From Candidatus Daviesbacteria bacterium (GTDB taxonomy: Bacteria > Patescibacteria > Microgenomatia > Daviesbacterales > UBA10151), in contig JAQTZF010000001.1 of NCBI GenBank assembly GCA_028687915.1, positions 62,001 to 126,000 on the forward strand: a DNA stretch of 64,000 bases. The letters are read 5' to 3'. The notes under the pieces are model-generated. The model was not told the DNA's origin. It ran no database searches and saw nothing but the letters and a program-made list of their open reading frames with translations. Below, piece after piece: positions 33,485 to 41,287 of the stretch. The position numbers and the translations under genes were made by a program. Every line of letters starts with the position of its first letter. The stretch's first letter is position 1.

Positions 33485-34489
33485 TCAAGAAAAATAATCT
33501 ATCTTCATAGCTTTCTTTATTTTTGCCAGGGTTTGCTGAGCTTCTGCTCTAGCCTTTTCTGTCCCCTCTTTTAATATTTTTTCCACCAGTTCAGGGTTTT
33601 TTTCATACTCTGACCTTCTTTTTCTGATAGGATCCAGGAAATTATTCAGGATTTGGACCAGGTATTTTTTTACCTCAACATCACCCACTTGGCCCGTCCT
33701 ATAGCGTTCTTTTAGACTTGTTATTTGGTCTTTATCTTTGTCTGTTCCAAAAGCATCCAAATAAACAAACACCGGGTTTCCCTCAACATGTCCAGGGTCA
33801 GTTGCTTTAAGTCTAGTAGGATCTGTGTACATGCTCATTACCTTTTTTTCGACCTCATCAGCAGAATCAGATAAAAAGATAGCATTATTTAAAGATTTAC
33901 TCATCTTATTATTACCATCAGTTCCAACTAACCGGGGAGAAGAGCCAACCAAACCTTTGGGTTCATGTAAAACATTTCCATATAAAGTATTAAACCTCCT
34001 GACAATTTCCCTGGTTTGCTCAATCATAGGTAATTGGTCTTCCCCTACAGGCACTAAATCAGCATTCACACAGGTAATGTCAGCTGCTTGTGACACAGGA
34101 TAAGCTAAAAATCCTAATGGCACATTTTCTTCCATTCCTTTTTGTTTCATTTCATCTTTGACAGTCGGATTTCTCTGCAGACGGGCAACAGTTACCAAGT
34201 TCATATAAAAAATCGTCAACTCCGCAATTTGAGGAATCATGGATTGAATAAAAATTGTGGTTTTTTTAGGATCAATTCCCACTGACAAGTAATCTAGGGC
34301 AACTTCATTAATGTTATCTCTTACTTTTTGTGGGTTCTCAAAATTATCAGTCAAAGCCTGAACGTCTGCAATCATCACAAATTGCTCATATTCATCCTGT
34401 AACTTAACCCGGTTTGCCAAAGACCCCACAAAGTGGCCCAGATGTAATTTCCCTGTTGGTCTATCACCAGTTAAAATTCTTTTTTTCAT
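33485..34489 (-). CDS. trpS: Tryptophanyl-tRNA synthetase
   Basis: 334 residues, class I synthetase. 'RILTGDRPTGKLHLGHFVGS' contains the HIGH-type motif (HLGH), and 'DGNNKMSKSLNNAIFLSDS' the KMSKS loop. 'QAADITCVNADLVPVGEDQL' is the tryptophan-binding region. Normal length for the bacterial enzyme. It is the last conserved gene before the racemase pair, 10 bp after the second racemase fragment. Confidence 0.96.
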   Translation of the reverse strand: MKKRILTGDRPTGKLHLGHFVGSLANRVKLQDEYEQFVMIADVQALTDNFENPQKVRDNINEVALDYLSVGIDPKKTTIFIQSMIPQIAELTIFYMNLVTVARLQRNPTVKDEMKQKGMEENVPLGFLAYPVSQAADITCVNADLVPVGEDQLPMIEQTREIVRRFNTLYGNVLHEPKGLVGSSPRLVGTDGNNKMSKSLNNAIFLSDSADEVEKKVMSMYTDPTRLKATDPGHVEGNPVFVYLDAFGTDKDKDQITSLKERYRTGQVGDVEVKKYLVQILNNFLDPIRKRRSEYEKNPELVEKILKEGTEKARAEAQQTLAKIKKAMKIDYFS

Positions 34490-34499
34490 AGTTTCTCCC

Positions 34500-34802
34500 T
34501 TAATTTAACAATTTTCCCTCAAAATAGCTAGCCTTTTTCTTCCTTTTTTCATAATGACATTTCAACAATCTTTCTGCCAAAATATTTAAAGAATCAAAAA
34601 CTGGAATATTAAATCTTTTAGGAAAAATTAAAGGCAATTCCGTGCAACCCAAAATTATTCCTTCAGCTCCTTTTTCCTTTAAGGACTTAGCTATCATTAA
34701 TAATTCAAGTTTATTTTGTCTAGTTACTTTTTCTGCAATTACATTCCTGATTATTTGTTCCAGAATTTCCATCTCTTTTTTTGACGGTTTAATAATACAC
34801 AT
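34500..34802 (-). CDS. Aspartate/glutamate racemase, C-terminal fragment
   Basis: 100 residues covering the second domain of an Asp/Glu racemase-type protein, with the second catalytic cysteine in 'GIILGCTELPLIFP'. It overlaps the N-terminal fragment by 14 bp in a different frame. AAAGGAGAG with 3 nt to its ATG is a strong ribosome-binding site, so it could be made on its own. It is more simply the rest of a frameshifted gene. Confidence 0.75.
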   Translation of the reverse strand: MCIIKPSKKEMEILEQIIRNVIAEKVTRQNKLELLMIAKSLKEKGAEGIILGCTELPLIFPKRFNIPVFDSLNILAERLLKCHYEKRKKKASYFEGKLLN

Positions 34803-35268
34803 AAACTCTCCTTTCCGGCCAAACTAACCTTTCCCGGGCTAGTGCCTGCTGAAATAATCCTGATTTAAATGTTGTTGGTGAGGCTAAAAGTCCAACTTTC
34901 TTAATATGACTTTTATGGACTTCTTTGGCAATTTCATCAACCATCGAAATAAATGGAACTTTGGAAACTTTTTGAAGTTGATTAAGTAATAGATGGGCTG
35001 TGTTGCAAGATATCGCCAAAACACTAACACCTATTTTATTTAACTTTTTTACCCTATTGGAAAGTATTTCCAAGGCAATTTTTTTATTTCTTTTACTGGA
35101 GATGAAATCCGGAATTGGAACAGAGTCAAGAACAATTTCAGGAAAATCTTCACAATTTACAGCTTTGAATTTTTTGGCGGAAATTGCCACCAAAAGACTA
35201 ACCATTCTGGCTGATGCCTGTGGTCCCATTCCACCTAATATTCCTATAATTTTTTTTCTTTTTTTCAT
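34789..35268 (-). CDS. Aspartate/glutamate racemase, N-terminal fragment
   Basis: 159 residues. 'KKIIGILGGMGPQASARMVS' and 'VLAISCNTAHLLLNQL' (first catalytic cysteine) identify the RacX/aspartate racemase family. These enzymes interconvert L- and D-amino acids, often for the cell wall. The frame runs off into 'WPERRVYVYY' and stops, while the homologous continuation is in the +1 frame as the next ORF. A single-base indel near 34800-34820 would restore one protein of about 255 residues. The start overlaps the upstream gene's stop (ATGA). Confidence 0.75.
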   Translation of the reverse strand: MKKRKKIIGILGGMGPQASARMVSLLVAISAKKFKAVNCEDFPEIVLDSVPIPDFISSKRNKKIALEILSNRVKKLNKIGVSVLAISCNTAHLLLNQLQKVSKVPFISMVDEIAKEVHKSHIKKVGLLASPTTFKSGLFQQALARERLVWPERRVYVYY

Positions 35269-35513
35269 TTTCTTTTTTCTATTATTGTTATATACGCTGC
35301 TTCTTTTTCTGAAACAACTACTACTCTATTTCTTAGTGACCCATGTAGGTTTCTATATAGTCCAAGACGGGCTCTATGGCTTAATGGAAATGGTAAATCT
35401 ACACAACCAAAACCATCACCTACTTTATGTACTTCTTCTAAAACAGCGTTAACTGCCAACCCAATAGCCTTATCACAACTTTGTATATTATTTAACGTTT
35501 GTCTTTCTTTCAT
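35265..35513 (-). CDS. Hypothetical protein, first gene of the attenuated racemase operon
   Basis: 82 residues from ATG 35513, chosen because AAGGAG lies 5-6 nt upstream; the frame extends further but without a better start. Soluble, with 'GDGFGCVDLPFPLSHRARLG' as its most distinctive stretch and a C-terminal strand (RVVVVSEKEAAYITII). I recognise no family. It overlaps the racemase start by 4 bp and sits behind the leader at 35514-35673. Confidence 0.65.
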   Translation of the reverse strand: MKERQTLNNIQSCDKAIGLAVNAVLEEVHKVGDGFGCVDLPFPLSHRARLGLYRNLHGSLRNRVVVVSEKEAAYITIIEKRK

Positions 35514-35673
35514 ATTTTCTCCTTTTTTGCACACAAAAAAATCGCCCTGTTGGCGACTTGGTGCTTTTATATTTAAATTTTAGATTATTTTTTAGGAAAA
35601 AGGCACGTAAACGCCAACAGATTTAGATGTTGATGTTTTGCCAATATTGAATTGTAGAATTCAATAATTCCAT
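35514..35673 (-). promoter_or_regulatory. Candidate transcription attenuator leader
   Basis: On the minus strand, about 160 nt between the predicted start site and the gene at 35513. In order: hairpin ATTGAATT-CTAC-AATTCAAT (35665-35646); antiterminator arm CTGTTGGCG (35620-35612); its exact partner CGCCAACAG (35555-35547); terminator TCGCC-AACAG-GGCGA (35556-35542) followed by seven T. The partner arm is shared, so the two structures exclude each other. The ribosome-binding site AAGGAG comes after the T run. Confidence 0.65.
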
Positions 35674-35679
35674 ATAAAT

Positions 35680-35708
35680 ATTATACTATTATTCATTTGC
35701 TGGTTCAA
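35680..35708 (-). promoter_or_regulatory. Promoter of the racemase operon
   Basis: On the minus strand TTGAAC (35708-35703), a 17-bp spacer and TATAAT (35685-35680). It overlaps the end of the MazF-like gene, so the leader and operon have their own start. Confidence 0.65.
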
Positions 35709-35997
35709 CTTTTTCAAATCTTATTAGTCCATCTAAAGATTCAATATCACCTTCCCAAACCTCCATTGATCTAATACCACTTAATTCTCTTAGTACTACT
35801 ACCCTCTCTTCTGGTACATATGAGCCATCTTTTGTAGGTGCAACTTCCGGAGGAAAAACAACTTCTTTTAAGCGTTGAACATGATCTCCATCCTCTGCAC
35901 CAAATGAGTTTTCTACTACTACCGGATAAGCCTCACTTCCATTTGAGCCGTTTATCACTACTCTATATACATCTCCTCTTCGTATCTGTCTTTCCAT
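35689..35997 (-). CDS. MazF/PemK-like protein
   Basis: 102 residues from ATG 35997. 'RRGDVYRVVINGSNGSEAYP' resembles the MazF start (R-x-G-D-I/V-Y...) followed by the VVV strand, and 'ERVVVLRELSGIRSMEVWEG' resembles the later MazF strand with its conserved Leu-x-Gln-x-Arg-Thr-like turn. A central insert (EVVFPPEVAPTKDGSYVPE) is unusual. No antitoxin gene is adjacent. It may be a diverged SH3-like barrel with another role. Confidence 0.45.
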   Translation of the reverse strand: MERQIRRGDVYRVVINGSNGSEAYPVVVENSFGAEDGDHVQRLKEVVFPPEVAPTKDGSYVPEERVVVLRELSGIRSMEVWEGDIESLDGLIRFEKVEPANE

Positions 35998-36136
35998 AAA
36001 AAATCCCAAAAAAAGACCCACTTAGGACCAGGGATAAAAATATTATATTAAATAGCTACTTAACAATCAATTATTACCCCTAACTCTATAAACGATTGCT
36101 TGTATTTATATTTTTGTTAACTACAATAGAAGGCAT

Positions 36137-36322
36137 ATGGGTGAATTTATTCCCAATCAAAAATTCCCGGAAGTTCCGTCAAATAATAAAATCCAATCAT
36201 TTGCTGAAAAAATCAGATCCTTTTCTTTCAGTCAAGAAATTAAACCTAAAAAGAATATTACCCGTATTAGTGGAGATTTATATGGAACAATAGATAAAGA
36301 TGGCCTTATTACCTTCCACTAG
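36137..36322 (+). CDS. Hypothetical 61-residue protein
   Basis: 61 residues, Lys/Ile-rich (ending KKNITRISGDLYGTIDKDGL ITFH). TTGTAT-16 bp-TACAAT lies just before, and GAAGG is 3 nt from the ATG. No family is recognised. It ends 13 bp before the convergent tRNA-Met gene. It is probably real because the promoter and start fit, but the evidence is modest. Confidence 0.45.
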   Translation: MGEFIPNQKFPEVPSNNKIQSFAEKIRSFSFSQEIKPKKNITRISGDLYGTIDKDGLITFH

Positions 36323-36334
36323 TAGCCTATTTTG

Positions 36335-36408
36335 TAGCAGGAGTGGGGATCGAACCCACGACCTCGGCGTTATGAGTGCCGTGCTCTAACCAGCTGAGCT
36401 ACCCTGCC
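36335..36408 (-). tRNA. tRNA-Met or Ile2 (anticodon CAT)
   Basis: Full cloverleaf: acceptor GGCAGGG with TCCTGCT (two G-U pairs), D arm GCTC/GAGC, anticodon loop CTCATAA, T arm GTGGG-TTCGATC-CCCAC. CCA is not encoded. The closing anticodon-stem pair is A-C. It is most likely elongator Met, since a separate tRNA-Ile(TAT) exists; Ile2 cannot be excluded. Confidence 0.9.
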
Positions 36409-36509
36409 ACGTTCAGTTTACATGAACGTGGCCTGCCGGCCATTCATTCATGTATGCGTAATTTTAACAAATTAAAGAGAAATTAGAAAGTTTTAGCTTG
36501 GGAATTGTG

Positions 36510-36581
36510 TTGCGGGGCCAGGATTCGAACCTGGGACCTTGAGATTATGAGCCTCACGAGCTACCACTGCTCTACCCCGCG
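36510..36581 (-). tRNA. Initiator tRNA-fMet (CAT)
   Basis: Acceptor CGCGGGG with CCCCGCA leaves the C1-A72 mismatch that marks bacterial initiators; the D arm GAGC-AGTGGTA-GCTC and the G26 match too. The anticodon stem is TGAGG/TCTCA, so pairs 29-31 are A-U, G-C, G-U rather than three G-C pairs. CCA is not encoded. It is transcribed toward tRNA-Met 101 bp downstream. Confidence 0.93.
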
Positions 36582-36600
36582 AAGCTATTATAACTTTTAA

Positions 36601-36954
36601 CTACTTAAAAAACAACCTCAGCCAGCCTTGCCAGTTAGGAATTATCTCTTCTTTTTTCTCTATCATTGTGCCTAACACCTTATTTATTTCATCCTGGGAA
36701 ATAATAACCACTGTTTCCCCTGCTCTGCTAAAATTTAGCCTGTCCCTTGCCTGAGACTCAATAAACTCCACACTGTTTACCTGTTTCATCTTTGATTTAA
36801 GTTCTGAATTTTGTTTTTGTAAGCTTAAAACCTTTTGTGTTTCTGTATCCACTCTGCCTCCAGCCTGCAGTGAATCAACCACTTGTTTTATCAAGCTGTA
36901 ACAGATCACACTAATCAATATAAATCCCCCTAAATAGGCTATTTTCTTTAACAT
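36601..36954 (-). CDS. Septum formation initiator family protein (FtsB/DivIC)
   Basis: 117 residues. Short cytoplasmic start, one TM helix (IAYLGGFILISVICYSLI), a coiled coil (LSLQKQNSELKSKMKQVN) and the closing 'FIESQARDRLNFSRAGETVV' pattern typical of DivIC/FtsB. It would act with FtsL and FtsQ in the divisome. It lies directly upstream of tRNA-fMet on the same strand and diverges from the Xer gene. Confidence 0.88.
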   Translation of the reverse strand: MLKKIAYLGGFILISVICYSLIKQVVDSLQAGGRVDTETQKVLSLQKQNSELKSKMKQVNSVEFIESQARDRLNFSRAGETVVIISQDEINKVLGTMIEKKEEIIPNWQGWLRLFFK

Positions 36955-37018
36955 AAGCTCTAAGCTATATATTTACATTTGTCCTATAATATGTTAGACT
37001 TAAGATCATAAAATAATT

Positions 37019-37891
37019 ATGGATAACACTTTAATTAATGCCAGAGAACAATTTATCGCTTTTCTAAAAGAAAAAAGCCGCTCTTCCAGTACTATTTTAG
37101 CTTACGGTAAAGACATAGAGCAACTAGTTACCTACTTAGAAACTCAAGGAGCCACAACTCCTAATCAAATAACCCCTGAGATGTTACAATCTTTTATGCA
37201 AAAGCTAGCTTCGGAAAGCTATACTCCAAAATCAATCTCCAGAAAAACTAATTCTACAAAAACTTTCTTTAAATTCTTAAAGAATCAAGGCTTAATTGAA
37301 ACTGATCCCGCTTCTGCTTTAGAACACCCATCCTTTGAAACTAAACCACCTAGAATCCTTTCTAAAATGGAATACAGAGCCTTAAGAGATGCAGCCAGAG
37401 GAGATATTAGAATGTCTGCAATTATTGAATTATTATTACAAAGTGGAATCAGAATTGGTGAACTTGCTAAAGTTACCATTGATGATGTCAGATTAGATGC
37501 TGAAAATCCAAATATTTATGTCCGCCCAGAAGAAGGTTCATCCGAACGAACCATTCCCTTAACAAAATCATCTATTGATGCAATTAGAAAATATTTAGAA
37601 ATTAGACCAAAATCTCAAAGCAAAGCTTTATTTATTACTAAAACAGGCAGACCATTACTTGTTAGAAATATCAGAACAGCAATAGACAGATATTTTAGAT
37701 TAGCAGGTATTAAAGGAGCTAAAGTTAATGATTTAAGACATACCTGGGTAACTCACCAACTCTCCTCTGGTTTATCTTTAACAGTAATTTCCAAGTTAGC
37801 AGGACATAAAAGAGTTTCCACCACAGAAAAATATTTACAATATGTTCCAGCCAGAACCTCAGAAGACAAAATTAAACTGGAAGAACTTTAA
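37019..37891 (+). CDS. Tyrosine recombinase (XerC/XerD type)
   Basis: 290 residues. SAM-like N-terminal domain (about 1-90), catalytic domain after it with Arg in 'LLQSGIRIGELAKVTIDDV', the His-x-x-Arg region as 'VNDLRHTWVTHQLSSGLS', then 'LAGHKRVSTTEKYLQY' with His and the nucleophile Tyr. The length and domain order fit chromosome-dimer resolution by a single Xer, common in reduced genomes. There is no sign of an integrase context (no att repeats or phage genes beside it). Confidence 0.9.
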   Translation: MDNTLINAREQFIAFLKEKSRSSSTILAYGKDIEQLVTYLETQGATTPNQITPEMLQSFMQKLASESYTPKSISRKTNSTKTFFKFLKNQGLIETDPASALEHPSFETKPPRILSKMEYRALRDAARGDIRMSAIIELLLQSGIRIGELAKVTIDDVRLDAENPNIYVRPEEGSSERTIPLTKSSIDAIRKYLEIRPKSQSKALFITKTGRPLLVRNIRTAIDRYFRLAGIKGAKVNDLRHTWVTHQLSSGLSLTVISKLAGHKRVSTTEKYLQYVPARTSEDKIKLEEL

Positions 37892-37907
37892 ATCTCTACA
37901 AAAAATT

Positions 37908-38183
37908 ATGACTGAACAGCCTCACAATGGGGATATCCCTGAATTAAGGAACAGACTTAATGAACTAAAGTCTCTAACAATACTTCTTCAAAAAGGTCTA
38001 ACAGAACCCAGCACACCGGAAGTAATACAAGCTCAAGCAGCTCGAGCCGGTAAAATTATTTCTGATATAGCTTGGATAAGAGCATTACAACTATCAGGTT
38101 TCAGCCCAGAAATAATCCTAAAAATATACAATATTAAAGATCTAGTGACTGAAGGTGCAAAAGCAGACTCCAATCCTTCTTAA
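37908..38183 (+). CDS. Hypothetical 91-residue protein
   Basis: 91 residues from ATG 37908, 16 bp after the recombinase. All-helical look: 'LRNRLNELKSLTILLQKGL' and 'IAWIRALQLSGFSPEIILKI'. The C-terminus is acidic and short. No family is recognised. The tight spacing suggests an operon with the recombinase. Confidence 0.6.
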   Translation: MTEQPHNGDIPELRNRLNELKSLTILLQKGLTEPSTPEVIQAQAARAGKIISDIAWIRALQLSGFSPEIILKIYNIKDLVTEGAKADSNPS

Positions 38184-38239
38184 ATATACAATTCTCACTT
38201 GCTTGCCTCACACATGTTACTGAGGTAAAATACATTCAC

Positions 38240-38311
38240 GAAGCCGTAGCTCAATGGTAGAGCAGATGTCTTATACACATCTGGTTGGAGGTTCGAGTCC
38301 TCCCGGCTTCA
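38240..38311 (+). tRNA. tRNA-Ile (anticodon TAT)
   Basis: Acceptor GAAGCCG/CGGCTTC, D arm GCTC-AATGGTA-GAGC, anticodon stem GATGT/ACATC with loop CTTATAC (anticodon T-A-T), T arm GGAGG-TTCGAGT-CCTCC, all perfectly paired. UAU reads AUA. Most bacteria use a CAU tRNA modified by TilS for this codon. Confidence 0.88.
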
Positions 38312-38314
38312 CAC

Positions 38315-38518
38315 TTATTTTAAAGCCATTGAAAGAAGTATTGTGATAATTACAGTGATCACAATTGTAGATAAAACAGGGATGTAAAATTTCATTCCTA
38401 TTTTATCTATATAAATATCCCCCCACATATGAAAAGGTGCCTTTGTAACAAAATTAAAGAGTAATGTTTCCAAAGTCCAAACAAGTGCAGTAATTGTCAT
38501 TATCCTGCCAAAATCCAT
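38315..38518 (-). CDS. DUF2905-like small membrane protein
   Basis: 67 residues, two TM helices around 'WGDIYIDKIGMKFYIPVLST'. The pattern G-D-I-Y-I-x-K...F-Y-x-P...S-T is that of DUF2905, a small membrane family without known role. It starts one base after the stop of the VirD4-like ATPase and is probably in its operon. Confidence 0.7.
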   Translation of the reverse strand: MDFGRIMTITALVWTLETLLFNFVTKAPFHMWGDIYIDKIGMKFYIPVLSTIVITVIITILLSMALK

Positions 38519-38519
38519 A

Positions 38520-40865
38520 TTAAAGGCTTGTCCTTCTGTTAATATCAGCTTCTACAGTAGCCACATCCCGACCATATGTAAGTCTGGATAGTTCTTTAAT
38601 AGCAGCCGCAATTTCAGGCCTTTTCATTCCGTTCCATGCATTAAAATCAATGGAGACTTTCATAGAAAAAGGTGGCACTGGTTCTCCGTGAACCTGTGTT
38701 TTCATATAAACATGCCAAGCTTCAATATTAACCAAATCTTGTTCAGTAAAAACTGGTGCAAATTCATGCTGCAAAAAGTTAGCATCTGTTACACCAACCC
38801 GATAAGAAATAACTGTACCCACATTTCCAAAAATAGCATTTTTAATATCCTCTGGCATTTGACCAATAAATTGGTTAGCCACAATCAAATCCAGCTTATA
38901 TTTTCTGGCCTCAGATAAAATAGTGGCAAAAGTTTCTGTGGCAAAATTTTGAAACTCATCAACATAAAGGTAAAAAGGACGTCTTTCCGCTTCAGGAATA
39001 TTAGCCCTGGACATAGCTGCTGCTAAAATCTTTGGTACTAAAATTAACCCCAAAAAGTTAGAGTTTTCCTCCCCCATTGTTCCTTTTGATAAATTAACTA
39101 TTAAGATTTTTCCTTCATCCATAATCTGGCGGAAGTTAAAAGAGGACTTTGATTGCCCAATAATATTTCGAAGCATTCGGTTAGTCACAAACCGACCAAA
39201 TTTGGAAACTGTATAATCTAACACCTCTGATTTATGAAAGTCAGCAGTATGAGCAATCTGATCTGTCCAGTAACGGCGCACCACCGGATCAGTTACATGA
39301 GGTAAGAGTTCACGTACATACTCCGGATCCTGCATTATTCGCATCACCTCCACAAAAGTATTTCCTGGAACAGACATGACAGTTAACATGGCATTTCTAA
39401 TTCCGTGTTCAAAACGGGGTCCAATAATACCTGTTTTATTTGGATCATACAGCTTATACATCAGACCAATAATTTCCGTGGTAATGAAATGTTTTTCATC
39501 CTCTGTAATTGCCTCCATCATATTCATACCAAAAGGTCGGTCAACATCCCCCGGATTAAAATAAATCACATCCTTCGCCCGGTGTGGTGGAATTAAAGAT
39601 AACATTTCTTCAGCTGCATCTCCGTGGGGATCAATAAAAGCTAAGCCACGACCTGCCATAATATCTTGCAACATTAAGGTTTTCATCAGTGTAGTTTTTC
39701 CGGTACCTGTTCGACCAATCATATACATATGCCTTTCCCTGTCCTGATCAGCAATATAAATTGGTCGTTCTGTTCCTCTAAAAATTGATTTACCCAAATA
39801 AAGTCCTTCCATAGGTATTTTTTCTGAGGCTGGAGCACTTCTGGCTGATAACCAATTAATATGTGGCGTAGTAATTTGTTTATTAGGGAAATGATAAATT
39901 GAAGCAATCTCATCAGCAGTTAATACCGGAGTTTTAGAATACATTGGCATATATCTATACACAAAATCAGTCATAAAGCCTTTTTCTGACTTTACTTTAG
40001 CACCGGAAAAATTATTGTAGGGACCAGAAAACTGCTCAAAAGCAGCTTTGATATTAGATAAATGGGCTTTAGCACTGTCTTTACTGGTGCTGGAAGTAAC
40101 AATCCTGATAGCTACATTAAACCCAGGTTTAGTAATTTTACTTTCTACAGCTTCCAGCTGTCTGGCGTCTGGTGGTGGTTTAGGAGCATCTGGTTTACCT
40201 GGTTCTTTTTCTTTTTTAACAAACTTTTTACCTGCATCTTTCCATTCATTACCAGCTGGAGACATAACCAGCTGAATCACTGCCCCCTCCCCTGCCTGCA
40301 TTTTAGCTAAAGCAGCTGTTAAAGCAGACAAAGGATCTGTGGGCAAATCCTTATATGTTTTGATGGGAAAATAATCAGCATTTTTTAAAGTATACATAGC
40401 GTAAGCTGTTTGGCCATTTTCTGAAAAAATATTATATTCCGGCATCACTTTAATTTCGGCATCAGGATAGGCTCCATGAACTTGTTTTTCAATTAAATCC
40501 TGGAGTGTTTTGGGTACAGAAATATAAAAAGTAATAGATTCATGTAAAGCTACTAACTCAAAAGAAAAATGTTGTTGTGGGGTAAGATTCATAAATCCAC
40601 TTGATTTACGAATAGAATAAAGAGTAGAAATTAGTTGTTCTGTTGCATCAATTTTAATCTCATTATCCCGGGTTACAGCCACTTTAATTAATACTGAATC
40701 CAGAGAATCTTTCTCCCGGTTCCGATCACGGTACCAAGCGATAAAATACCTACTAAAATAAATTCCAGCTAAAATCAAAGCTGCCAAAATTAATCCCAAA
40801 ACAATAAACAGGATAAATGCATTAAATAGTTCTGGTATAGATGTTGCGCTGTCGGTTACTTCCAT
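38520..40865 (-). CDS. VirD4/TraG-like membrane ATPase (type IV secretion-type)
   Basis: 781 residues. One TM helix near the N-terminus (FNAFILFIVLGLILAALILA), a large ferredoxin-like domain, then a RecA-like motor from about 360: Walker A 'GRTGTGKTTLMKTLMLQD', 'LAFIDPHGDAAEEML', and Walker B 'FYLYVDEFQNFATETF'. A Pro/Lys linker (KKEKEPGKPDAPKPPPD) lies near 235. Such HerA/VirD4-type pumps are widespread in CPR and may move DNA or protein across the membrane. No other secretion-channel genes except the small partner at 40869 are next to it. Confidence 0.85.
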   Translation of the reverse strand: MEVTDSATSIPELFNAFILFIVLGLILAALILAGIYFSRYFIAWYRDRNREKDSLDSVLIKVAVTRDNEIKIDATEQLISTLYSIRKSSGFMNLTPQQHFSFELVALHESITFYISVPKTLQDLIEKQVHGAYPDAEIKVMPEYNIFSENGQTAYAMYTLKNADYFPIKTYKDLPTDPLSALTAALAKMQAGEGAVIQLVMSPAGNEWKDAGKKFVKKEKEPGKPDAPKPPPDARQLEAVESKITKPGFNVAIRIVTSSTSKDSAKAHLSNIKAAFEQFSGPYNNFSGAKVKSEKGFMTDFVYRYMPMYSKTPVLTADEIASIYHFPNKQITTPHINWLSARSAPASEKIPMEGLYLGKSIFRGTERPIYIADQDRERHMYMIGRTGTGKTTLMKTLMLQDIMAGRGLAFIDPHGDAAEEMLSLIPPHRAKDVIYFNPGDVDRPFGMNMMEAITEDEKHFITTEIIGLMYKLYDPNKTGIIGPRFEHGIRNAMLTVMSVPGNTFVEVMRIMQDPEYVRELLPHVTDPVVRRYWTDQIAHTADFHKSEVLDYTVSKFGRFVTNRMLRNIIGQSKSSFNFRQIMDEGKILIVNLSKGTMGEENSNFLGLILVPKILAAAMSRANIPEAERRPFYLYVDEFQNFATETFATILSEARKYKLDLIVANQFIGQMPEDIKNAIFGNVGTVISYRVGVTDANFLQHEFAPVFTEQDLVNIEAWHVYMKTQVHGEPVPPFSMKVSIDFNAWNGMKRPEIAAAIKELSRLTYGRDVATVEADINRRTSL

Positions 40866-40868
40866 AAA

Positions 40869-41255
40869 TTATGCTGCCCTTTTTTCTTCTCTAATTTTTT
40901 GTAAATTAATTACATTATCTGCGTCGCCTTCCCTATCGGTTTCTCCAAACGGAACAAAAGCCACTACATTTTTTGTAAATTCTTCCATTTTGCCAGATGG
41001 CTTTTCAGTTGCCTGATTTTCCTCAACAGCAGGTGCCCCCACGGCTTCCAATAAAGTATCCACATCATTTTGAACCATTTGTTGTTGTACCTCATTAGAA
41101 GGAGTTACATTTTGTACCGGGGTTACCAATTGCTTAGCAACTGCCTGCCTGGTTTCATTAATAAGTTGAGGATGATCCGCACCTGGTTTAAGTGGTGCAG
41201 CCAAAGGTTCTTGTTTATTAATAACTGGAACTTCTGGAACAGTGTTGTTTACCAT
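40869..41255 (-). CDS. Hypothetical protein upstream of the VirD4-like ATPase
   Basis: 128 residues, mostly disordered (Pro, Gln, Val, Glu) with short conserved-looking ends: 'NNTVPEVPVINKQEPLAAPL' at the start and 'VVAFVPFGETDREGDADNVI' near the stop. No TM helix. It ends 3 bp before the ATPase gene, so it is most likely an accessory or recruitment factor for it (inference). Confidence 0.6.
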   Translation of the reverse strand: MVNNTVPEVPVINKQEPLAAPLKPGADHPQLINETRQAVAKQLVTPVQNVTPSNEVQQQMVQNDVDTLLEAVGAPAVEENQATEKPSGKMEEFTKNVVAFVPFGETDREGDADNVINLQKIREEKRAA

Positions 41256-41287
41256 ATCCCTATTATATATGTAATTTCAAAAAGAAG

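Noticed and set aside
37019..37891. Integrase of a genomic island
   Set aside because: Domain layout fits Xer, and there are no attachment repeats at the nearby tRNA genes or mobile cargo.
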